Numbered from the stretch's first letter, positions 16,143 through 26,183 are shown. The stretch: DNA of 34,856 nt from Acidovorax sp. (GCF_016783915.1 NZ_JADHVT010000037.1:1-34856); one strand, 5' to 3'. Notes: generated from the letters alone by a model not told the origin. Numbers and translations are program-made.

Positions 16143-16958
16143 TCAAACTGATCGGGCTGCCGCAAAGGCCAGCGTGGCCTGCAGCATGCGGCGCAGGTGT
16201 GGCTGCACGCCTGCAGCCACATCGGGCAGATAGTCAAACGGCAAGGCCTCCTGCATGTAGCTGCACTGCGTCATCTCCAGCTGCACCGCGTGGATGTTCT
16301 GCGCGGGCTGGCCATAGTGGCGCGTGATGTGCCCCCCCTTGAAGCGACCGTTGAGCACTGCGGTGTAGCCCTTGGCCTCTTTGGCAATGGAAAGCAGTTC
16401 CTGGGCCAGCACCGGATCGCAGCTCTCGCCGTTGGCAGTGCCCAGGTTCAGGTCGGGCAGCTTGCCTTCAAAAAAGCGCGGCAGTACCGAGCGAATCGAG
16501 TGCGCATCCCACAGCACAGCCACGCCGTGCTGGGTGCGGATGCGGTCCAGCTCGGCACGCAGTTGTGCATGGTACGGCGTCCAGACTGCGTCGCGCCGCG
16601 CAGCCATCTCCGCGTCATCGGGCACATCACCATGGGCATAGATGGGCGTGTCGGCAAAGGTATCGACCGGGCACAGGCCGGTGACGCTCTGGCCGGGGTA
16701 CAGGCTGGCTCCGTCGGGCGGGCGGTTCAGATCGACCACATAACGCGAGTGCGTAGCAACCAGAATGGAGGCGCCCATGTCTTTGGCAAACGCATACAGC
16801 CGTTCCATGTGCCAGTCGGTATCAGGCACCTGGCGGGCCTCATCCGTAAACCGTGCCGCGAGCGCCGCAGGCACATAAGTGCCCGCATGGGGCATGGACA
16901 CCAGCAGCGGCGCGGTGCCAGGGTAGAAGACAAAAGGTGGTGGAGAGGTATCGGTCAT
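16143..16958 (-). CDS. hutG: N-formylglutamate deformylase HutG
   Basis: 271 aa from the ATG at 16958; an adjacent upstream GTG adds one residue. Cytoplasmic metal-dependent hydrolase that converts N-formyl-L-glutamate to glutamate and formate, the last step of the five-step histidine pathway. Conserved motifs are VSMPHAGTYVP near the N-terminus, DTDWHMERLY, VVDLNRPPDG, LWDAHSIRS and the C-terminal RFKGGHITRHYG and QLEMTQCSYM, all typical of the FGase family. It ends the hut run; a 21-bp gap separates it from hutF, which supplies its substrate. An arginase-type HutG (formiminoglutamase) is excluded by these motifs. Confidence 0.95.
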   Translation of the reverse strand: MTDTSPPPFVFYPGTAPLLVSMPHAGTYVPAALAARFTDEARQVPDTDWHMERLYAFAKDMGASILVATHSRYVVDLNRPPDGASLYPGQSVTGLCPVDTFADTPIYAHGDVPDDAEMAARRDAVWTPYHAQLRAELDRIRTQHGVAVLWDAHSIRSVLPRFFEGKLPDLNLGTANGESCDPVLAQELLSIAKEAKGYTAVLNGRFKGGHITRHYGQPAQNIHAVQLEMTQCSYMQEALPFDYLPDVAAGVQPHLRRMLQATLAFAAARSV

Positions 16959-16979
16959 CACTAGTTCGAGGGTAGGGGT

Positions 16980-18365
16980 TCAATCTGGCGCAATGGTGGC
17001 CGAACGTGCGGCCACAAAAGCATGGGCTGCTGCATCATGCAACGCATGCTGGCCACCTGCGATGCGCCGCTGGCCCGCCACCCACACGCTGTCGATGGCG
17101 GAAGTGCGATGGCTGCCGAACACATGGGCCGACAGCATGCTCTGCGCAGGCAGATCACGCAGCGCCACATGCTGCGCATCCAGCGCCACCAGGTCGGCCT
17201 GCTGGCCCACGGCCAGCCCCGCAATGGCCCTGCCTGCGGCCTGCGCCCCGCCCTGCAAGGCCTGCAGCGTCATGGCGGTGGCTACCTCGGGCTGGCCCGG
17301 GCTGGCCAGCACATTGCGCTGGCGCAGCGACAGGCGTTGGCCGTATTCGAGCATCAGCAATTCCTCTGCCGCATTCACGCAGGCATGGCTGTCCGAGCCC
17401 ACGCCCCAACGCCCGCCGTGCTGCAGCCACAGCGGCATGTCAAAAATGCCGTCGCCCAGATTGGCCTCCGTTGTGGGGCAAATGCCCGCCACGGCGCCAG
17501 TGCGGGCAGCATCGGCGTATTCCTGCGGCGTCATGTGTGTGGCGTGCACCAGGCACCAGCGCTCGTCCACCGGCAGGTGCTCCAACAGCCACTGCACGGG
17601 GCGCTGGCCGCTCCAGGCAATACAGTCATCCACCTCCTGCGTCTGCTCTGCAATGTGGATGTGGATAGGGGCCCGGGGATTGAGTGCCGAGAGGCCCTGC
17701 ACGGCGGCAACCAGGCTGTCGGGCGGCACAGCACGCAGCGAATGCGGCGCCAGGCCCAGACCTGCCCCTTGCGCTTGTGCCATGGGCGCGAGGCGCTCTA
17801 ATAAGGAGAGCATGTTGTCCGTTCTGCGGATGAACCGGGCCTGGTCCGCACGCGGTGGCTTGGCGCCAAAGCCGCTGGTCTGATACAGCACCGGCAGCAG
17901 CGTGATACCCATGCCCGCATTGCGCGCAGCGCGCAGCAGTGCCAGCGACAGCGTGGCATCGTCAGCATAGGGCGTGCCGTCCTGGTCGTGGTGCACATAA
18001 TGGAACTCGCACACCGACGTGTAGCCTGCTTCCAGCATCTCCACATACAGCCAGGTGGCGATGGCCTCCAATGACTCGGGCGTGATGCGGGCGGCAAACC
18101 GATACATCAGGTTGCGCCAGCTCCAGAAGCTGTCTTCGGCCTGGCCCCGGAATTCAGTCAAACCCGCGAACGCACGCTGGAAGGCATGAGAGTGCAGGTT
18201 GGGCATACCGGGCAGCAGCGGGCCTGGCGCCTGCGCCACGCCCGCAGGGGCGCTGCTGCCAGGGGTGGCCTGGGTGATGCGCCCTGCCTCATCCCACTCA
18301 ATCAACACATTGCGCGCCCAGCCGGTGGGCAGCAGTGCGTCGGCGGCAAACAGTTGCTGCGTCAT
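16980..18365 (-). CDS. hutF: Formimidoylglutamate deiminase HutF
   Basis: 461 aa from the ATG at 18365, which overlaps the hutI stop (ATGA). Amidohydrolase-superfamily enzyme that releases ammonia from N-formimino-L-glutamate to give N-formylglutamate. Metal-binding positions are visible: HSHAFQR (His58, His60), [16 protein letters not shown] and GSDSHACVN. The N-terminal MPNLHSH and C-terminal SHVFGSHR-like stretch match HutF. Longer upstream open frame is a shadow of hutI. Together with HutG it defines the deiminase branch rather than direct formiminoglutamase. Confidence 0.95.
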   Translation of the reverse strand: MTQQLFAADALLPTGWARNVLIEWDEAGRITQATPGSSAPAGVAQAPGPLLPGMPNLHSHAFQRAFAGLTEFRGQAEDSFWSWRNLMYRFAARITPESLEAIATWLYVEMLEAGYTSVCEFHYVHHDQDGTPYADDATLSLALLRAARNAGMGITLLPVLYQTSGFGAKPPRADQARFIRRTDNMLSLLERLAPMAQAQGAGLGLAPHSLRAVPPDSLVAAVQGLSALNPRAPIHIHIAEQTQEVDDCIAWSGQRPVQWLLEHLPVDERWCLVHATHMTPQEYADAARTGAVAGICPTTEANLGDGIFDMPLWLQHGGRWGVGSDSHACVNAAEELLMLEYGQRLSLRQRNVLASPGQPEVATAMTLQALQGGAQAAGRAIAGLAVGQQADLVALDAQHVALRDLPAQSMLSAHVFGSHRTSAIDSVWVAGQRRIAGGQHALHDAAAHAFVAARSATIAPD

Positions 18366-19648
18366 GGCAAGACTCCGTGAATGCGCCCTTGCCGCACGAT
18401 GGTGCAGGCAGGCTTGTGCCCCAGCCAATAAGCCAGCTCGGGCGCCTCGCCCACGGGCCACAGGACAAAATTGGCGGGCCTGCCAGATGCGATGAGACCG
18501 TGGGAATCTTGCAAGCCCAGCGCGCGCGCGGCATGGGTGGTGATACCGGCCAGCGCCTCGGGCACCGTCAGGCGGAACAGGGTGCAGGCCATGTTGGCCA
18601 TCAGCAGCAGGCTGAGCGCGGGCGAGGTGCCGGGGTTGTGGTCGGTGGAAACGGCCATAGGCACGCCCGCCTCGCGCAGCTGCGAAATCGGCGGCAGGTG
18701 CGTGTCGCGCAGCGTGTAGTAGGCGCCGGGCAGCAGCACGGCCACGGTGCCTGCGGCCTTCATGGCGGCGATGCCATCGGCGGACAGGTGTTCGATGTGA
18801 TCGCACGACAGCGCGCCATAGCGCGCGGCCAGCGCCGCACCGCCCATGTCCGAGAGCTGCTCGGCATGGAGCTTGACGGGGATGCCCAGCTTTTGGGCGG
18901 CCTGAAAGACCTGCTCGGTCTCGGCCAGCGTGAAGGCGATGCGTTCGCAGAACACATCTACGGCATCCACCAGGCCTTCGGCGGCCAGTGCGGGCAGCAT
19001 CTCGCTGCAGACCAGGTCGGTGTAGTCCTGGCTGCGGCCTGCGTACTCCGGCGGCAGCGCGTGGGCGCCCAGAAAGGTGGTGCGCACCGTCACGCCCAAC
19101 GCCTCGCCCAAGCGGCGGGCCACGCGCAGCTGCTTGCGTTCATGCGCAAGTGCCAGGCCGTAGCCAGACTTGATCTCGATGGCGCACACGCCCTCTTCCA
19201 GCAGCGCTTGCAGGCGCGGCGCGGCCAGGGCAAAGAGCTCGTCTTCGCTGGCCTCGCGCGTGGCGCGAACCGACGACACGATGCCCCCACCCGCCTTCGC
19301 CACCTCTTCATACGTGGCGCCCGCGAGCCGCATCGCGAACTCGTTGGCGCGCTGCCCGCCGTACACCAGGTGAGTATGGCAATCGACCAGGCCGGGGGTG
19401 GTGACGGCGCCCCTGCCGTCAATGCGAGGCAAGGCGGCATAGGCCGCAGGCACCTGGGCCTGGGGCCCTGCCCACTGCACCACGCCGCCCTGCACCACCA
19501 CACACGCCAGCGCGCCATCGGGCACGGGTACATCCGTAGCCCACAACGCGGCCACGGGCCGCAGGTTGGTCCACACGCCATCGGCACTGGGTGCGGAAGA
19601 TGCTGGCGGGACAACGCCCTGCTTGTTGCTAACTGCTGCTGTGTTCAT
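18362..19648 (-). CDS. hutI: Imidazolonepropionase HutI
   Basis: 428 aa; hydrolyses 4-imidazolone-5-propanoate to N-formiminoglutamate in the cytoplasm. Amidohydrolase fold with metal motif [11 protein letters not shown] (His91, His93), [39 protein letters not shown] and STDHNPGT. The N-terminal roughly 25 residues before VWTNLRPVA are low in conservation character and may reflect a later true start, but no better start signal is visible. Overlaps hutF by four bases. A short repeat fills the 72-bp gap to hutD upstream. Confidence 0.95.
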   Translation of the reverse strand: MNTAAVSNKQGVVPPASSAPSADGVWTNLRPVAALWATDVPVPDGALACVVVQGGVVQWAGPQAQVPAAYAALPRIDGRGAVTTPGLVDCHTHLVYGGQRANEFAMRLAGATYEEVAKAGGGIVSSVRATREASEDELFALAAPRLQALLEEGVCAIEIKSGYGLALAHERKQLRVARRLGEALGVTVRTTFLGAHALPPEYAGRSQDYTDLVCSEMLPALAAEGLVDAVDVFCERIAFTLAETEQVFQAAQKLGIPVKLHAEQLSDMGGAALAARYGALSCDHIEHLSADGIAAMKAAGTVAVLLPGAYYTLRDTHLPPISQLREAGVPMAVSTDHNPGTSPALSLLLMANMACTLFRLTVPEALAGITTHAARALGLQDSHGLIASGRPANFVLWPVGEAPELAYWLGHKPACTIVRQGRIHGVLP

Positions 19649-19655
19649 GGATTGA

Positions 19656-19720
19656 TTTGCTATTTTTTATATAGCTACTGGCGCATATTCCACTAGCGCT
19701 TGCAGCTCATTTGATTCAAA
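19656..19720. repeat. Comamonadaceae-type short repeat between hutD and hutI
   Basis: A 65-bp AT-richer stretch (TTTGCTATTTTTTATATAGC ... CTAGCGCTTGCAGCTC ... TTTGATTCAAA) fills the whole gap between the hutD stop and the hutI start. It aligns closely with the element inside selO at 1223-1290. It could add RNA structure inside the operon. Confidence 0.6.
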
Positions 19721-20350
19721 TTATGGTGCAGAGCCCCTGCGCAAGGCCACCCAGGCCAGCACGGGTGCATCGTCGGCAGACCCACCGCTTTCGGCGCGGC
19801 GCACGGGGGTGATCGACGGCGCTGTTTCTCCCCCTTCGTTCACCCACCACAGGCCCTGCCCCGCTGCCAACATCCGCACTTGGTGGGTATCGCAGTCCTC
19901 GCATCGCCAGGCGCCCCGCAGCACCATGCACAGGCCCGCTGCAGCCCCCTCAGCGGGCGGCTGCACATCGCGCAGCACCTTCAGGTTCCCGGTCCACTCA
20001 CCCCGGCGCAGCATCAGGTTGAAGTCGGTGGAAACTCCGCCCAGCATGCGGCAGTCCACCGGCTCTTCGCCGGAGAACGCAAACGGCTCCCAGCGGTTCG
20101 TCAGCGCATGCTGCCAATGCCCTTCTGCGCCTTGCAGATGTACGCCATCGCCATCCAGCAACATGATTTGCCGATCCACCCCCACAAAGGCCGAGAACGG
20201 CCCGGGGCTTGCAATGGTGGCAACGCTCACGCGCCATGCAAAGCTGTCCATGCCCGCGCCGGGCGGCCAGCACGCCAGCTCGCGTGTGCTGCCGCCGCCG
20301 TTCTTCCAGGGCACCGGGGGCGTGGAGGCCAAGTCCAGAAACTGCTTCAC
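19721..20350 (-). CDS. hutD: HutD family protein
   Basis: 209 aa with a GTG start at 20350 that overlaps the stop of the dioxygenase gene (GTGA), so it is translationally coupled. HutD is a bicupin-fold protein always tied to histidine utilisation; in Pseudomonas it is thought to bind formylglutamate and act as a governor that limits pathway flux. Typical motifs are VPWKNGGGSTRELACWPPG near the N-terminus, FAWRVSVATIASPGPFSAF, GVDRQIMLLDG and GGVSTDFNLMLRRG. No catalytic activity is established. Position between the dioxygenase and hutI is consistent with the operon. Confidence 0.93.
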   Translation of the reverse strand: MKQFLDLASTPPVPWKNGGGSTRELACWPPGAGMDSFAWRVSVATIASPGPFSAFVGVDRQIMLLDGDGVHLQGAEGHWQHALTNRWEPFAFSGEEPVDCRMLGGVSTDFNLMLRRGEWTGNLKVLRDVQPPAEGAAAGLCMVLRGAWRCEDCDTHQVRMLAAGQGLWWVNEGGETAPSITPVRRAESGGSADDAPVLAWVALRRGSAP

Positions 20351-21240
20351 GCGCCTTCACCCTGCGGCACACCGTTCCCGTCCACCAGCAGCGGGAACAG
20401 CGGGTGGTCCATGGCTGCCCCAGCGGGCAGCTGGTCCGCCAGCCCCGGGAACTCGGGCGAGGTCTTCCACGGCCTTGGCGCGTGGCGCGTGTCGTCGCCC
20501 AAGAAGCGCACCGAGAACACGCGGCGCCGATTGGGCCCCTCCACCCCGCCGGACGCATGCAGCGTGAGCATGTGAAAACACACCACGTCGCCCGGCTCGA
20601 TCTCCCAGGCCACGATGGGAAAGGCATCGCGATTGGCCTCGACGTTGGGCAGGTCCCGCAGGCTGCCTTCAGGGAACCACTTGGCCTGGTTGTCCATGAA
20701 GGTGCGCGGCATGAGCCAGGGGCCCTTGTGCGATCCCGCCACAAACTCCAGCGTGGCCGCACGCGAGACCGGGTCCACCGGTATCCACATGCTCACGTTC
20801 TGCCTGCCTTCGATGTTGTAGTAAGGCTGGTCCTGGTGCCAGGGCGTCTTCTGGCGCGTGCCAGGCTCCTTCACCAGCACATGGTCGTGGTACAGCCGCA
20901 CGGTGCGTGACTGCATCAGGCGCTGCGCGGCCAGGGCCAGGGGCGTGTCGCGCACAAAGCGGCCAAACTGCGGGATGTCCTGCCAGTTGCAGAAGTCCTC
21001 GAAGAAGCGGCCCGGGTCATCCGGCCTGCTGGCCACTTTGGCGCGCGGGCTGGGCGCGGCCAGATTGGCGTCGATGCCGTCGCGCAGCAGCGCTACCTCT
21101 TCGGGCGTGAGCAGCTGCTTGATGCAGATGGCGCCGTCGCGGTCAAACCGCGCGATGTCGTCGGCGGTCAGGCGCTCCTGCAAGCGCTGTTGAAAGTGCT
21201 GTTGTTGGCTCAGGTCACTGGCAGGTGAAACCGGGTGCAT
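20347..21240 (-). CDS. Phytanoyl-CoA dioxygenase (PhyH) family 2-oxoglutarate/Fe(II) oxygenase
   Basis: 297 aa from the ATG at 21240, preceded by AAGGAGA; upstream in-frame codons lack a start signal. The non-haem iron facial triad is visible as His135-x-Asp137 (TPWHQDQPYYN) and a distal His228 (FHMLTLHASG), with Arg238-240 (NRRRVFSVRF) placed to bind 2-oxoglutarate. It should hydroxylate or oxidatively demethylate a small molecule. PhyH enzymes act on very diverse substrates, so the substrate is not known. Its place in the middle of the hut operon, coupled to hutD and just after an amino-acid importer, suggests a histidine-related or imported compound. The family is not one of the standard Hut enzymes. 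Confidence 0.9.
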   Translation of the reverse strand: MHPVSPASDLSQQQHFQQRLQERLTADDIARFDRDGAICIKQLLTPEEVALLRDGIDANLAAPSPRAKVASRPDDPGRFFEDFCNWQDIPQFGRFVRDTPLALAAQRLMQSRTVRLYHDHVLVKEPGTRQKTPWHQDQPYYNIEGRQNVSMWIPVDPVSRAATLEFVAGSHKGPWLMPRTFMDNQAKWFPEGSLRDLPNVEANRDAFPIVAWEIEPGDVVCFHMLTLHASGGVEGPNRRRVFSVRFLGDDTRHAPRPWKTSPEFPGLADQLPAGAAMDHPLFPLLVDGNGVPQGEGA

Positions 21241-21296
21241 ACGAGCTGTCTCCTTGTAGGCTATTGACCGTTGTCGTCCATCACGCACACCCAGCC

Positions 21297-22091
21297 TCAG
21301 GCGCGCGTGAGCACCGCCTGCAGAAAGGAGCGCGTGCGCTCCTGCGTGGGGTTGGTGAAGATGGTGGCAGGCTGGCCGGACTCAATGATCCCGCCGCCGT
21401 CCATCACCACTACCACGTCGCCCACCTCGCGCGCAAAGTCCATTTCGTGCGTCACGACCATCATGGTCATGCCTTCGCTGGCCAGCAGCTTCATGACCTG
21501 CAACACCTCGCCCACGAGCTCCGGGTCCAGCGCCGACGTGGGCTCGTCGAACAGCATCACGCGCGGCTCCATGGCCAGTGCGCGGGCAATGGCCACGCGC
21601 TGCTTTTGCCCGCCCGACAGGCTGGCAGGCATGGCCAAAGCCTTGTGCGCCAGGCCTACCTTGGTCAGCAGGGCCTGTGCGCGCTCCTCGGCCTCCTTGC
21701 GCGAGAGGCCGCGCAGCTTGCGCGGACCCAGCGTGACGTTGTCGAGCACCGACAGGTGCGGAAACAGGTTGAACGACTGGAACACCATGCCCACCTCTTC
21801 GCGCAGGGCGTTCAGGTCATGGTCAGGCAGCATGCGGCCGTCCTGCACCAGTGTGCGGCCACAGATCTCGACCGTGCCGCATTCGGGCTGCTCCAGTCCG
21901 TTGCAGCAACGCAAAAAGGTGCTCTTGCCGGAGCCGCTGGGCCCGATGACCACCACCACCTGCGAGGGCAGCACATCAAAGTCGATGCCGTTCAGCACCA
22001 CGTGGCTACCAAACGCCTTGCGCAGTCCGCGAATGCGTACGATGGGCTCGGCGGATTGGCTGGCTCCAGTCATCACAGAATTTTTCTTCAT
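21297..22091 (-). CDS. Polar amino acid ABC transporter ATPase (GlnQ/HisP type)
   Basis: 264 aa. Walker A GPSGSGKS, signature [15 protein letters not shown], Walker [14 protein letters not shown] and the switch VTHEM are intact; GLEQPECG and [23 protein letters not shown] are typical of the polar amino-acid ATPase group. The ATG at 22091 overlaps the permease stop by four bases. Together with the permease and binding protein it forms an importer, most likely for histidine or a related polar compound given the hut context; ligand is inferred, not shown. The dioxygenase gene starts 56 bp downstream. Confidence 0.94.
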   Translation of the reverse strand: MKKNSVMTGASQSAEPIVRIRGLRKAFGSHVVLNGIDFDVLPSQVVVVIGPSGSGKSTFLRCCNGLEQPECGTVEICGRTLVQDGRMLPDHDLNALREEVGMVFQSFNLFPHLSVLDNVTLGPRKLRGLSRKEAEERAQALLTKVGLAHKALAMPASLSGGQKQRVAIARALAMEPRVMLFDEPTSALDPELVGEVLQVMKLLASEGMTMMVVTHEMDFAREVGDVVVVMDGGGIIESGQPATIFTNPTQERTRSFLQAVLTRA

Positions 22092-22756
22092 TGCACCATC
22101 CCCCCGGCGCGCAGGCGCAGCTCCATGCGGCGCAGCACCAGCGTGGTGATGCCCGTAAGGATGAAATACACCACCGCAATCGCCAGGTACACCTCCAGCG
22201 AACGGTACGACACGCTGATGATCTTCTGGCCTTCGTGCATCAGATCGTGGATGGTGAGCAGCGACACCAGCGCCGAGTTCTTGATCAGCGCGATGAACTC
22301 ATTGCCCAGTGGCGGAATCATGCGCACCACTGCCTGCGGCAGCACCACGGTGCGCATGGCCAGGCCCGAGGACATGCCAATGGAACGCGCCGCCTCCATC
22401 TGCCCCTTGTCAATGGACTGGATGGCGCCGCGTACCACCTCGGACACATAGGCGCCCGAGTAGATGCCCAGGCCGATCACGCCGCACACAAAAGCGGGCA
22501 GCAGGATGCCGAACTGCGGCAGGCCAAAGAACAGGATGAACAGCTGCACCAGCAGCGGCGTGCCGCGGATCGCGGCCACGTAGGCAGTGCAAAGGGCGTA
22601 GACCACGCGGCGCTTGGGGTTCAGGCGGCCAATGCCCACCAGCAGGCCCATGACGCAGCCCAGCAGCAGCGAGGCAGCCGTGATTTCCACAGTGACCAGC
22701 GCACCCGCCAGCAACTGGGGCAACCCGGCCCAGACAGGAGAAAAATCGAGTTCCAT
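22088..22756 (-). CDS. Polar amino acid ABC transporter permease (HisM/GlnP type)
   Basis: 222 aa with about five hydrophobic segments. The [12 protein letters not shown] start, [13 protein letters not shown] and the coupling loop [26 protein letters not shown] are diagnostic of the HisM/GlnP permease family. Only one permease gene is present, so the channel is likely a homodimer. It begins 29 bp after the binding-protein stop and overlaps the ATPase by four bases. Confidence 0.94.
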   Translation of the reverse strand: MELDFSPVWAGLPQLLAGALVTVEITAASLLLGCVMGLLVGIGRLNPKRRVVYALCTAYVAAIRGTPLLVQLFILFFGLPQFGILLPAFVCGVIGLGIYSGAYVSEVVRGAIQSIDKGQMEAARSIGMSSGLAMRTVVLPQAVVRMIPPLGNEFIALIKNSALVSLLTIHDLMHEGQKIISVSYRSLEVYLAIAVVYFILTGITTLVLRRMELRLRAGGMVQ

Positions 22757-22785
22757 GGCTCAGTTCGGCAACGTGTGGCTGCGGT

Positions 22786-23535
22786 TTACTTGGCAGCGCT
22801 GTTGCTGAACCACTTCTTGACGATGGCCGCATAGGTGCCATCTGCCTTGAGCTTGGTGATGGCACCGTTGACGGCCTTCGTCAGCTCAGGCGTGTCCTTG
22901 CGAAGGGCCATGCCGTACTCTTCGGTGGTGAGCTGCTCGTCGAGCACGCGCAGGCCCGGGCGGGTGCGCACATACTGGAACGCGGCGGGCTTGCCGGTCA
23001 CGGCAGCGTCGGCGCGGCCGATGTCCACCAGGTTGAACATCTCCTGGTTCTTTTCGACCTCAACGCGCTGCACCTTGGGGAATTTCTCGGTCAGGTACGC
23101 CACCGACTTGGTGCCCACCTGCACGCTGACCTTCTTGCCGTCCAGGTCGGCCAGCTTGTTGATGGCCTTGTTGTCGGCCTTCACCATCACCACCAGGCCA
23201 CCGGCGTAGTAGGAATCGGTGAAGTCCACCACCTTCTTGCGCTCGTCGGTGATGTAGATGGCCGAGACCGCCATGTCGAAGCGCTTTGAGATCAGGCCGG
23301 GAATCAGGCCCTTGAAGTCGATGTCCACCCACTCGACCTGCTTGCCCATGGTCTTGGCGATGGCCTCCACCAGCTCGATGTCGAAGCCCGTGCGTTTGCC
23401 GTTCTCGACAAACTCCATGGGCGGGAACGTGGCATCGGTGCCCACACGCAGGACGTTGTCCTGGGCCTGTGCACCCGTGGTGCAGAAGGCTGCGGCGGCC
23501 AGGCTGGCCAGAAGAAGGTTGCGGCGAAGGTTCAT
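22786..23535 (-). CDS. Polar amino acid ABC transporter substrate-binding protein
   Basis: 249 aa, SBP_bac_3 family periplasmic binding protein. Signal peptide MNLRRNLLLASLAAAAFCTT with cleavage near AQA-QD (about residue 24). LRVGTDATFPPMEFVENGKRTGFDIELVEAIAK and ALRKDTPELTKAVNGAI are typical. AGGAG precedes the ATG. It follows iclR by only 31 bp. Ligand is probably a polar amino acid; histidine is a reasonable guess from context but lysine/arginine/ornithine binders look similar. Confidence 0.94.
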   Translation of the reverse strand: MNLRRNLLLASLAAAAFCTTGAQAQDNVLRVGTDATFPPMEFVENGKRTGFDIELVEAIAKTMGKQVEWVDIDFKGLIPGLISKRFDMAVSAIYITDERKKVVDFTDSYYAGGLVVMVKADNKAINKLADLDGKKVSVQVGTKSVAYLTEKFPKVQRVEVEKNQEMFNLVDIGRADAAVTGKPAAFQYVRTRPGLRVLDEQLTTEEYGMALRKDTPELTKAVNGAITKLKADGTYAAIVKKWFSNSAAK

Positions 23536-23566
23536 GGGAAAAACTCCTGAGGAGGGGTGAGGGAAA

Positions 23567-24343
23567 TCAGGGAGAAGTGAGCTGGCGGGAGATGCGCGCT
23601 GCGGCGACGACGGCCATGCCGGTGAGTGCGGTCTCCTGCCCCTGAGCCCGCAAGATCGGGGCCATCAGGGTGATGGCCCCGGCGGCCTGCCGGGGAGAAC
23701 CGAACACGGGCACGCTGACGCCCCAGACACCGGCATCCACTTCGCCGGAGCTGACGGCGTAACCCGCCTTGGCAATGCCTTCCAGCTCTGTCAGCGCCGC
23801 CTGGCGCTCAGCAGTGTCTGCGCCGTAGTGCAGGTCCAGAATGGCATTGCGCGTGGCCGGGGCCACATGGGCAAGCAGGCACTTGGCAGACGCGCCTGCG
23901 CGCAGCGGCACGCTGCGCCCTTTTTCAAATGAGCAGCGCAGCGCCTGCGTGCTGTCCACCATGTCCAGGCACACCACACTGTCATTCACGGCCACCACCA
24001 GCCCCACGCTCTCGTGGGACTGCCGGGCCAGGGCCTGCATGTCCGGCCGCGCGTGGTGCACCAGGTGCGACGCCATGTCAAAGCCCAGCGCCAGTTGCAG
24101 GCTCAGCGGCCCGGGCGCGTAGTGCCCGCTGCTCTCGAGCACAAAGCCCCACAGCTTGAGCCGCGCCAGCTGCCGGTACAGCGTGCTGCGCGCCAGGCCC
24201 GTAGCCTCCATCAACTCGGCCGCCGACATGGGCTGCCCATGTTGCGCCAGCACCGCCAGCACGTGCAGAACACGGTCGGCGGCTGCAACGGAGGTTGGTC
24301 CACGGGTGGGCATGGACTCAGTATCAAAGGATTGCAGCGGCAT
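23567..24343 (-). CDS. IclR family transcriptional regulator
   Basis: 258 aa from the ATG at 24343; a later ATG at 24313 (MPTRGPTSV) is an alternative. N-terminal winged helix-turn-helix (about residues 20-80: VLAVLAQHGQPMSAAELMEATGLARSTLYRQLARL) and a C-terminal IclR effector domain (about 95-255; DMVDSTQALRCSFEKGRSVPL, KCLLAHV, GVSVPVF). It is inserted between hutU and the polar amino-acid importer, and has an inverted repeat just upstream (24354-24374) that may be its own operator. It may tune the importer-dioxygenase-hutDIFG part separately from HutC. Ligand unknown. Confidence 0.92.
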   Translation of the reverse strand: MPLQSFDTESMPTRGPTSVAAADRVLHVLAVLAQHGQPMSAAELMEATGLARSTLYRQLARLKLWGFVLESSGHYAPGPLSLQLALGFDMASHLVHHARPDMQALARQSHESVGLVVAVNDSVVCLDMVDSTQALRCSFEKGRSVPLRAGASAKCLLAHVAPATRNAILDLHYGADTAERQAALTELEGIAKAGYAVSSGEVDAGVWGVSVPVFGSPRQAAGAITLMAPILRAQGQETALTGMAVVAAARISRQLTSP

Positions 24344-24353
24344 TCAAACCCAA

Positions 24354-24374
24354 CATTCCCAACGAATGGGAATG
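24354..24374. promoter_or_regulatory. Inverted repeat before iclR (candidate IclR operator)
   Basis: CATTCCCA-ACGAA-TGGGAATG is a perfect 8-bp inverted repeat with a 5-bp spacer, 11 bp upstream of the iclR ATG. Partial copies (CATTCCTG, CATTCCCT) follow at 24393-24406. The short distance to the start fits an autoregulatory operator. It could instead act as an RNA hairpin. Confidence 0.5.
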
Positions 24375-24418
24375 CAGTTCCCTTTTTTCACATTCCTGTC
24401 ATTCCCTCCCTCACCCCT

Positions 24419-26143
24419 TCACTTCACCATGGGCAGCTTCAAGCCCTGCTTCTTGGCCGTCTCCACCGCCAGTTCGTAGCCGGCATCGGCATGGCGCATC
24501 ACGCCGCTGCCGCAGTCGTTGACCAGCACATTGGCAAGGCGCTGGGCCGCTGCTTCAGTGCCGTCGGCCACGATGACCATGCCCGAGTGTTGCGAGTAGC
24601 CCATTCCCACGCCGCCGCCGTGGTGCAGGCTGACCCAGGTGGCGCCGCCTGCGGTGTTGAGCAGCGCGTTGAGCAGCGGCCAGTCGCTCACGGCGTCGGT
24701 GCCGTCCTTCATGCCTTCGGTCTCGCGGTTGGGGCTGGCCACGCTGCCGGTGTCCAGGTGGTCGCGGCCGATGACGATGGGGGCCTTGAGTTCGCCGTTC
24801 CTCACCATCTCGTTGAAGGCCAGGCCAGCAATGTGGCGCTCCCCCAGGCCCAGCCAGCAGATGCGTGCGGGCAGACCCTGGAAGGCAATGCGCTCGCCCG
24901 CCATGTCGAGCCAGCGGTGCACATGTTTGTTCTCGGGGAACAGTTCCTTGATCTTGGCGTCGGTCTTGCGGATGTCTTCCGGGTCACCCGACAAGGCGAC
25001 CCACCGGAACGGGCCCTTGCCTTCGCAGAACAGCGGGCGGATGTAGGCGGGCACAAAGCCGGGGAAGTCGAACGCGTCCTTCACGCCCTCGTCAAACGCC
25101 ACCTGGCGAATGTTGTTGCCGTAGTCCACCACCGGGATGCCCATGTGCTGGAAGTCGAGCATGGCCTGCACGTGCACGGCGCACGACTTGGCGGCGGCCT
25201 TCTTCAGCACCTCGTGCTGCGTCACGTCCTGCTGCGCGGCGCGCCACTGGGCCACCGTCCAGCCTGCAGGCAAGTAGCCGTTGACGAGGTCGTGGGCCGA
25301 GGTCTGGTCGGTCACCAGGTCGGGTTGGAGGCCACCGGCCTTGGCGCGGCGCACCAGCTCGGGCAGGATTTCTGCGGCGTTACCCAGCAGGGCAATCGAC
25401 ACGGCCTCTTTGGCAGCCGTGTGCTGCTGGATGAGCTCGAACGCATGGTCGATGTCGCGCGCCTGCTTGTCCACATAGCGCGTGCGCAGTCGGAAGTCGA
25501 TGCTGCTTTGCTGGCATTCGATGTTGAGCGACACCGCGCCCGCAAACGTGGCTGCCAGCGGCTGCGCGCCGCCCATGCCGCCCAGGCCTGCAGTCAAGAT
25601 CCAGCGCCCTTCGAGGGAGCCACCAAAGTGCTTGCGGCCCGCCTCGGCAAAGGTCTCGTAGGTGCCCTGCACGATGCCCTGGGTGCCGATGTAGATCCAG
25701 CTGCCCGCCGTCATCTGGCCGTACATGAACAGGCCCTTCTGGTCCAGTTCGCTGAAGTGCTCCCAGTTGGCCCACTTGGGCACGAGGTTGGAGTTGGCCA
25801 GCAGCACACGCGGCGCATTGGCGTGGGTCTTGAACACGCCCACGGGCTTGCCGGACTGAATGAGCAGGGTCTCGTCGTCGTTCAAATCCTTGAGCGAGGC
25901 GAGGATCTGGTCAAAGCACTCCCAGTTGCGCGCGGCACGGCCAATGCCGCCGTACACCACCAGGTCCTGCGGGCGCTCGGCCACCTCGGGGTCGAGGTTG
26001 TTCTGGATCATGCGGTAGGCGGCCTCGGTGAGCCAGCTCTTACAAGTGAGCTGGCTGCCGCGCGGCGCGCGGATCACGCGGCTGGCGTCGTGGCGGGGGT
26101 CGGTGTTGGAGGCTGCGGCGATGATGGCGTCGTTGGCGTTCAT
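24419..26143 (-). CDS. hutU: Urocanate hydratase HutU
   Basis: 574 aa from the ATG at 26143 ([13 protein letters not shown]). Uses tightly bound NAD+ as an electrophile to convert urocanate to imidazolonepropionate. The NAD-binding [10 protein letters not shown] (about residues 187-196), [24 protein letters not shown], the active-site Cys429 in [12 protein letters not shown] and [15 protein letters not shown] near the C-terminus are all present. AGGAGCC-type Shine-Dalgarno precedes the ATG. It follows hutH by 40 bp and precedes iclR by 75 bp. Confidence 0.96.
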   Translation of the reverse strand: MNANDAIIAAASNTDPRHDASRVIRAPRGSQLTCKSWLTEAAYRMIQNNLDPEVAERPQDLVVYGGIGRAARNWECFDQILASLKDLNDDETLLIQSGKPVGVFKTHANAPRVLLANSNLVPKWANWEHFSELDQKGLFMYGQMTAGSWIYIGTQGIVQGTYETFAEAGRKHFGGSLEGRWILTAGLGGMGGAQPLAATFAGAVSLNIECQQSSIDFRLRTRYVDKQARDIDHAFELIQQHTAAKEAVSIALLGNAAEILPELVRRAKAGGLQPDLVTDQTSAHDLVNGYLPAGWTVAQWRAAQQDVTQHEVLKKAAAKSCAVHVQAMLDFQHMGIPVVDYGNNIRQVAFDEGVKDAFDFPGFVPAYIRPLFCEGKGPFRWVALSGDPEDIRKTDAKIKELFPENKHVHRWLDMAGERIAFQGLPARICWLGLGERHIAGLAFNEMVRNGELKAPIVIGRDHLDTGSVASPNRETEGMKDGTDAVSDWPLLNALLNTAGGATWVSLHHGGGVGMGYSQHSGMVIVADGTEAAAQRLANVLVNDCGSGVMRHADAGYELAVETAKKQGLKLPMVK

Positions 26144-26183
26144 GGTGGGCTCCTGTGAATCAATGGGGTATGCGTAGAGAAAG

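Noticed and set aside
18335-19696. A 453-residue plus-strand open frame opposite hutI
   Set aside because: It is Gly/His/Gln/Arg-rich antisense sequence; the opposite strand carries complete imidazolonepropionase motifs.
24014-26158. A 714-residue open frame on the plus strand opposite hutU and iclR
   Set aside because: It is a GC-driven antisense shadow: Ala/Gly/His/Val/Leu-rich with no motifs, whereas the opposite strand encodes complete HutU and IclR.
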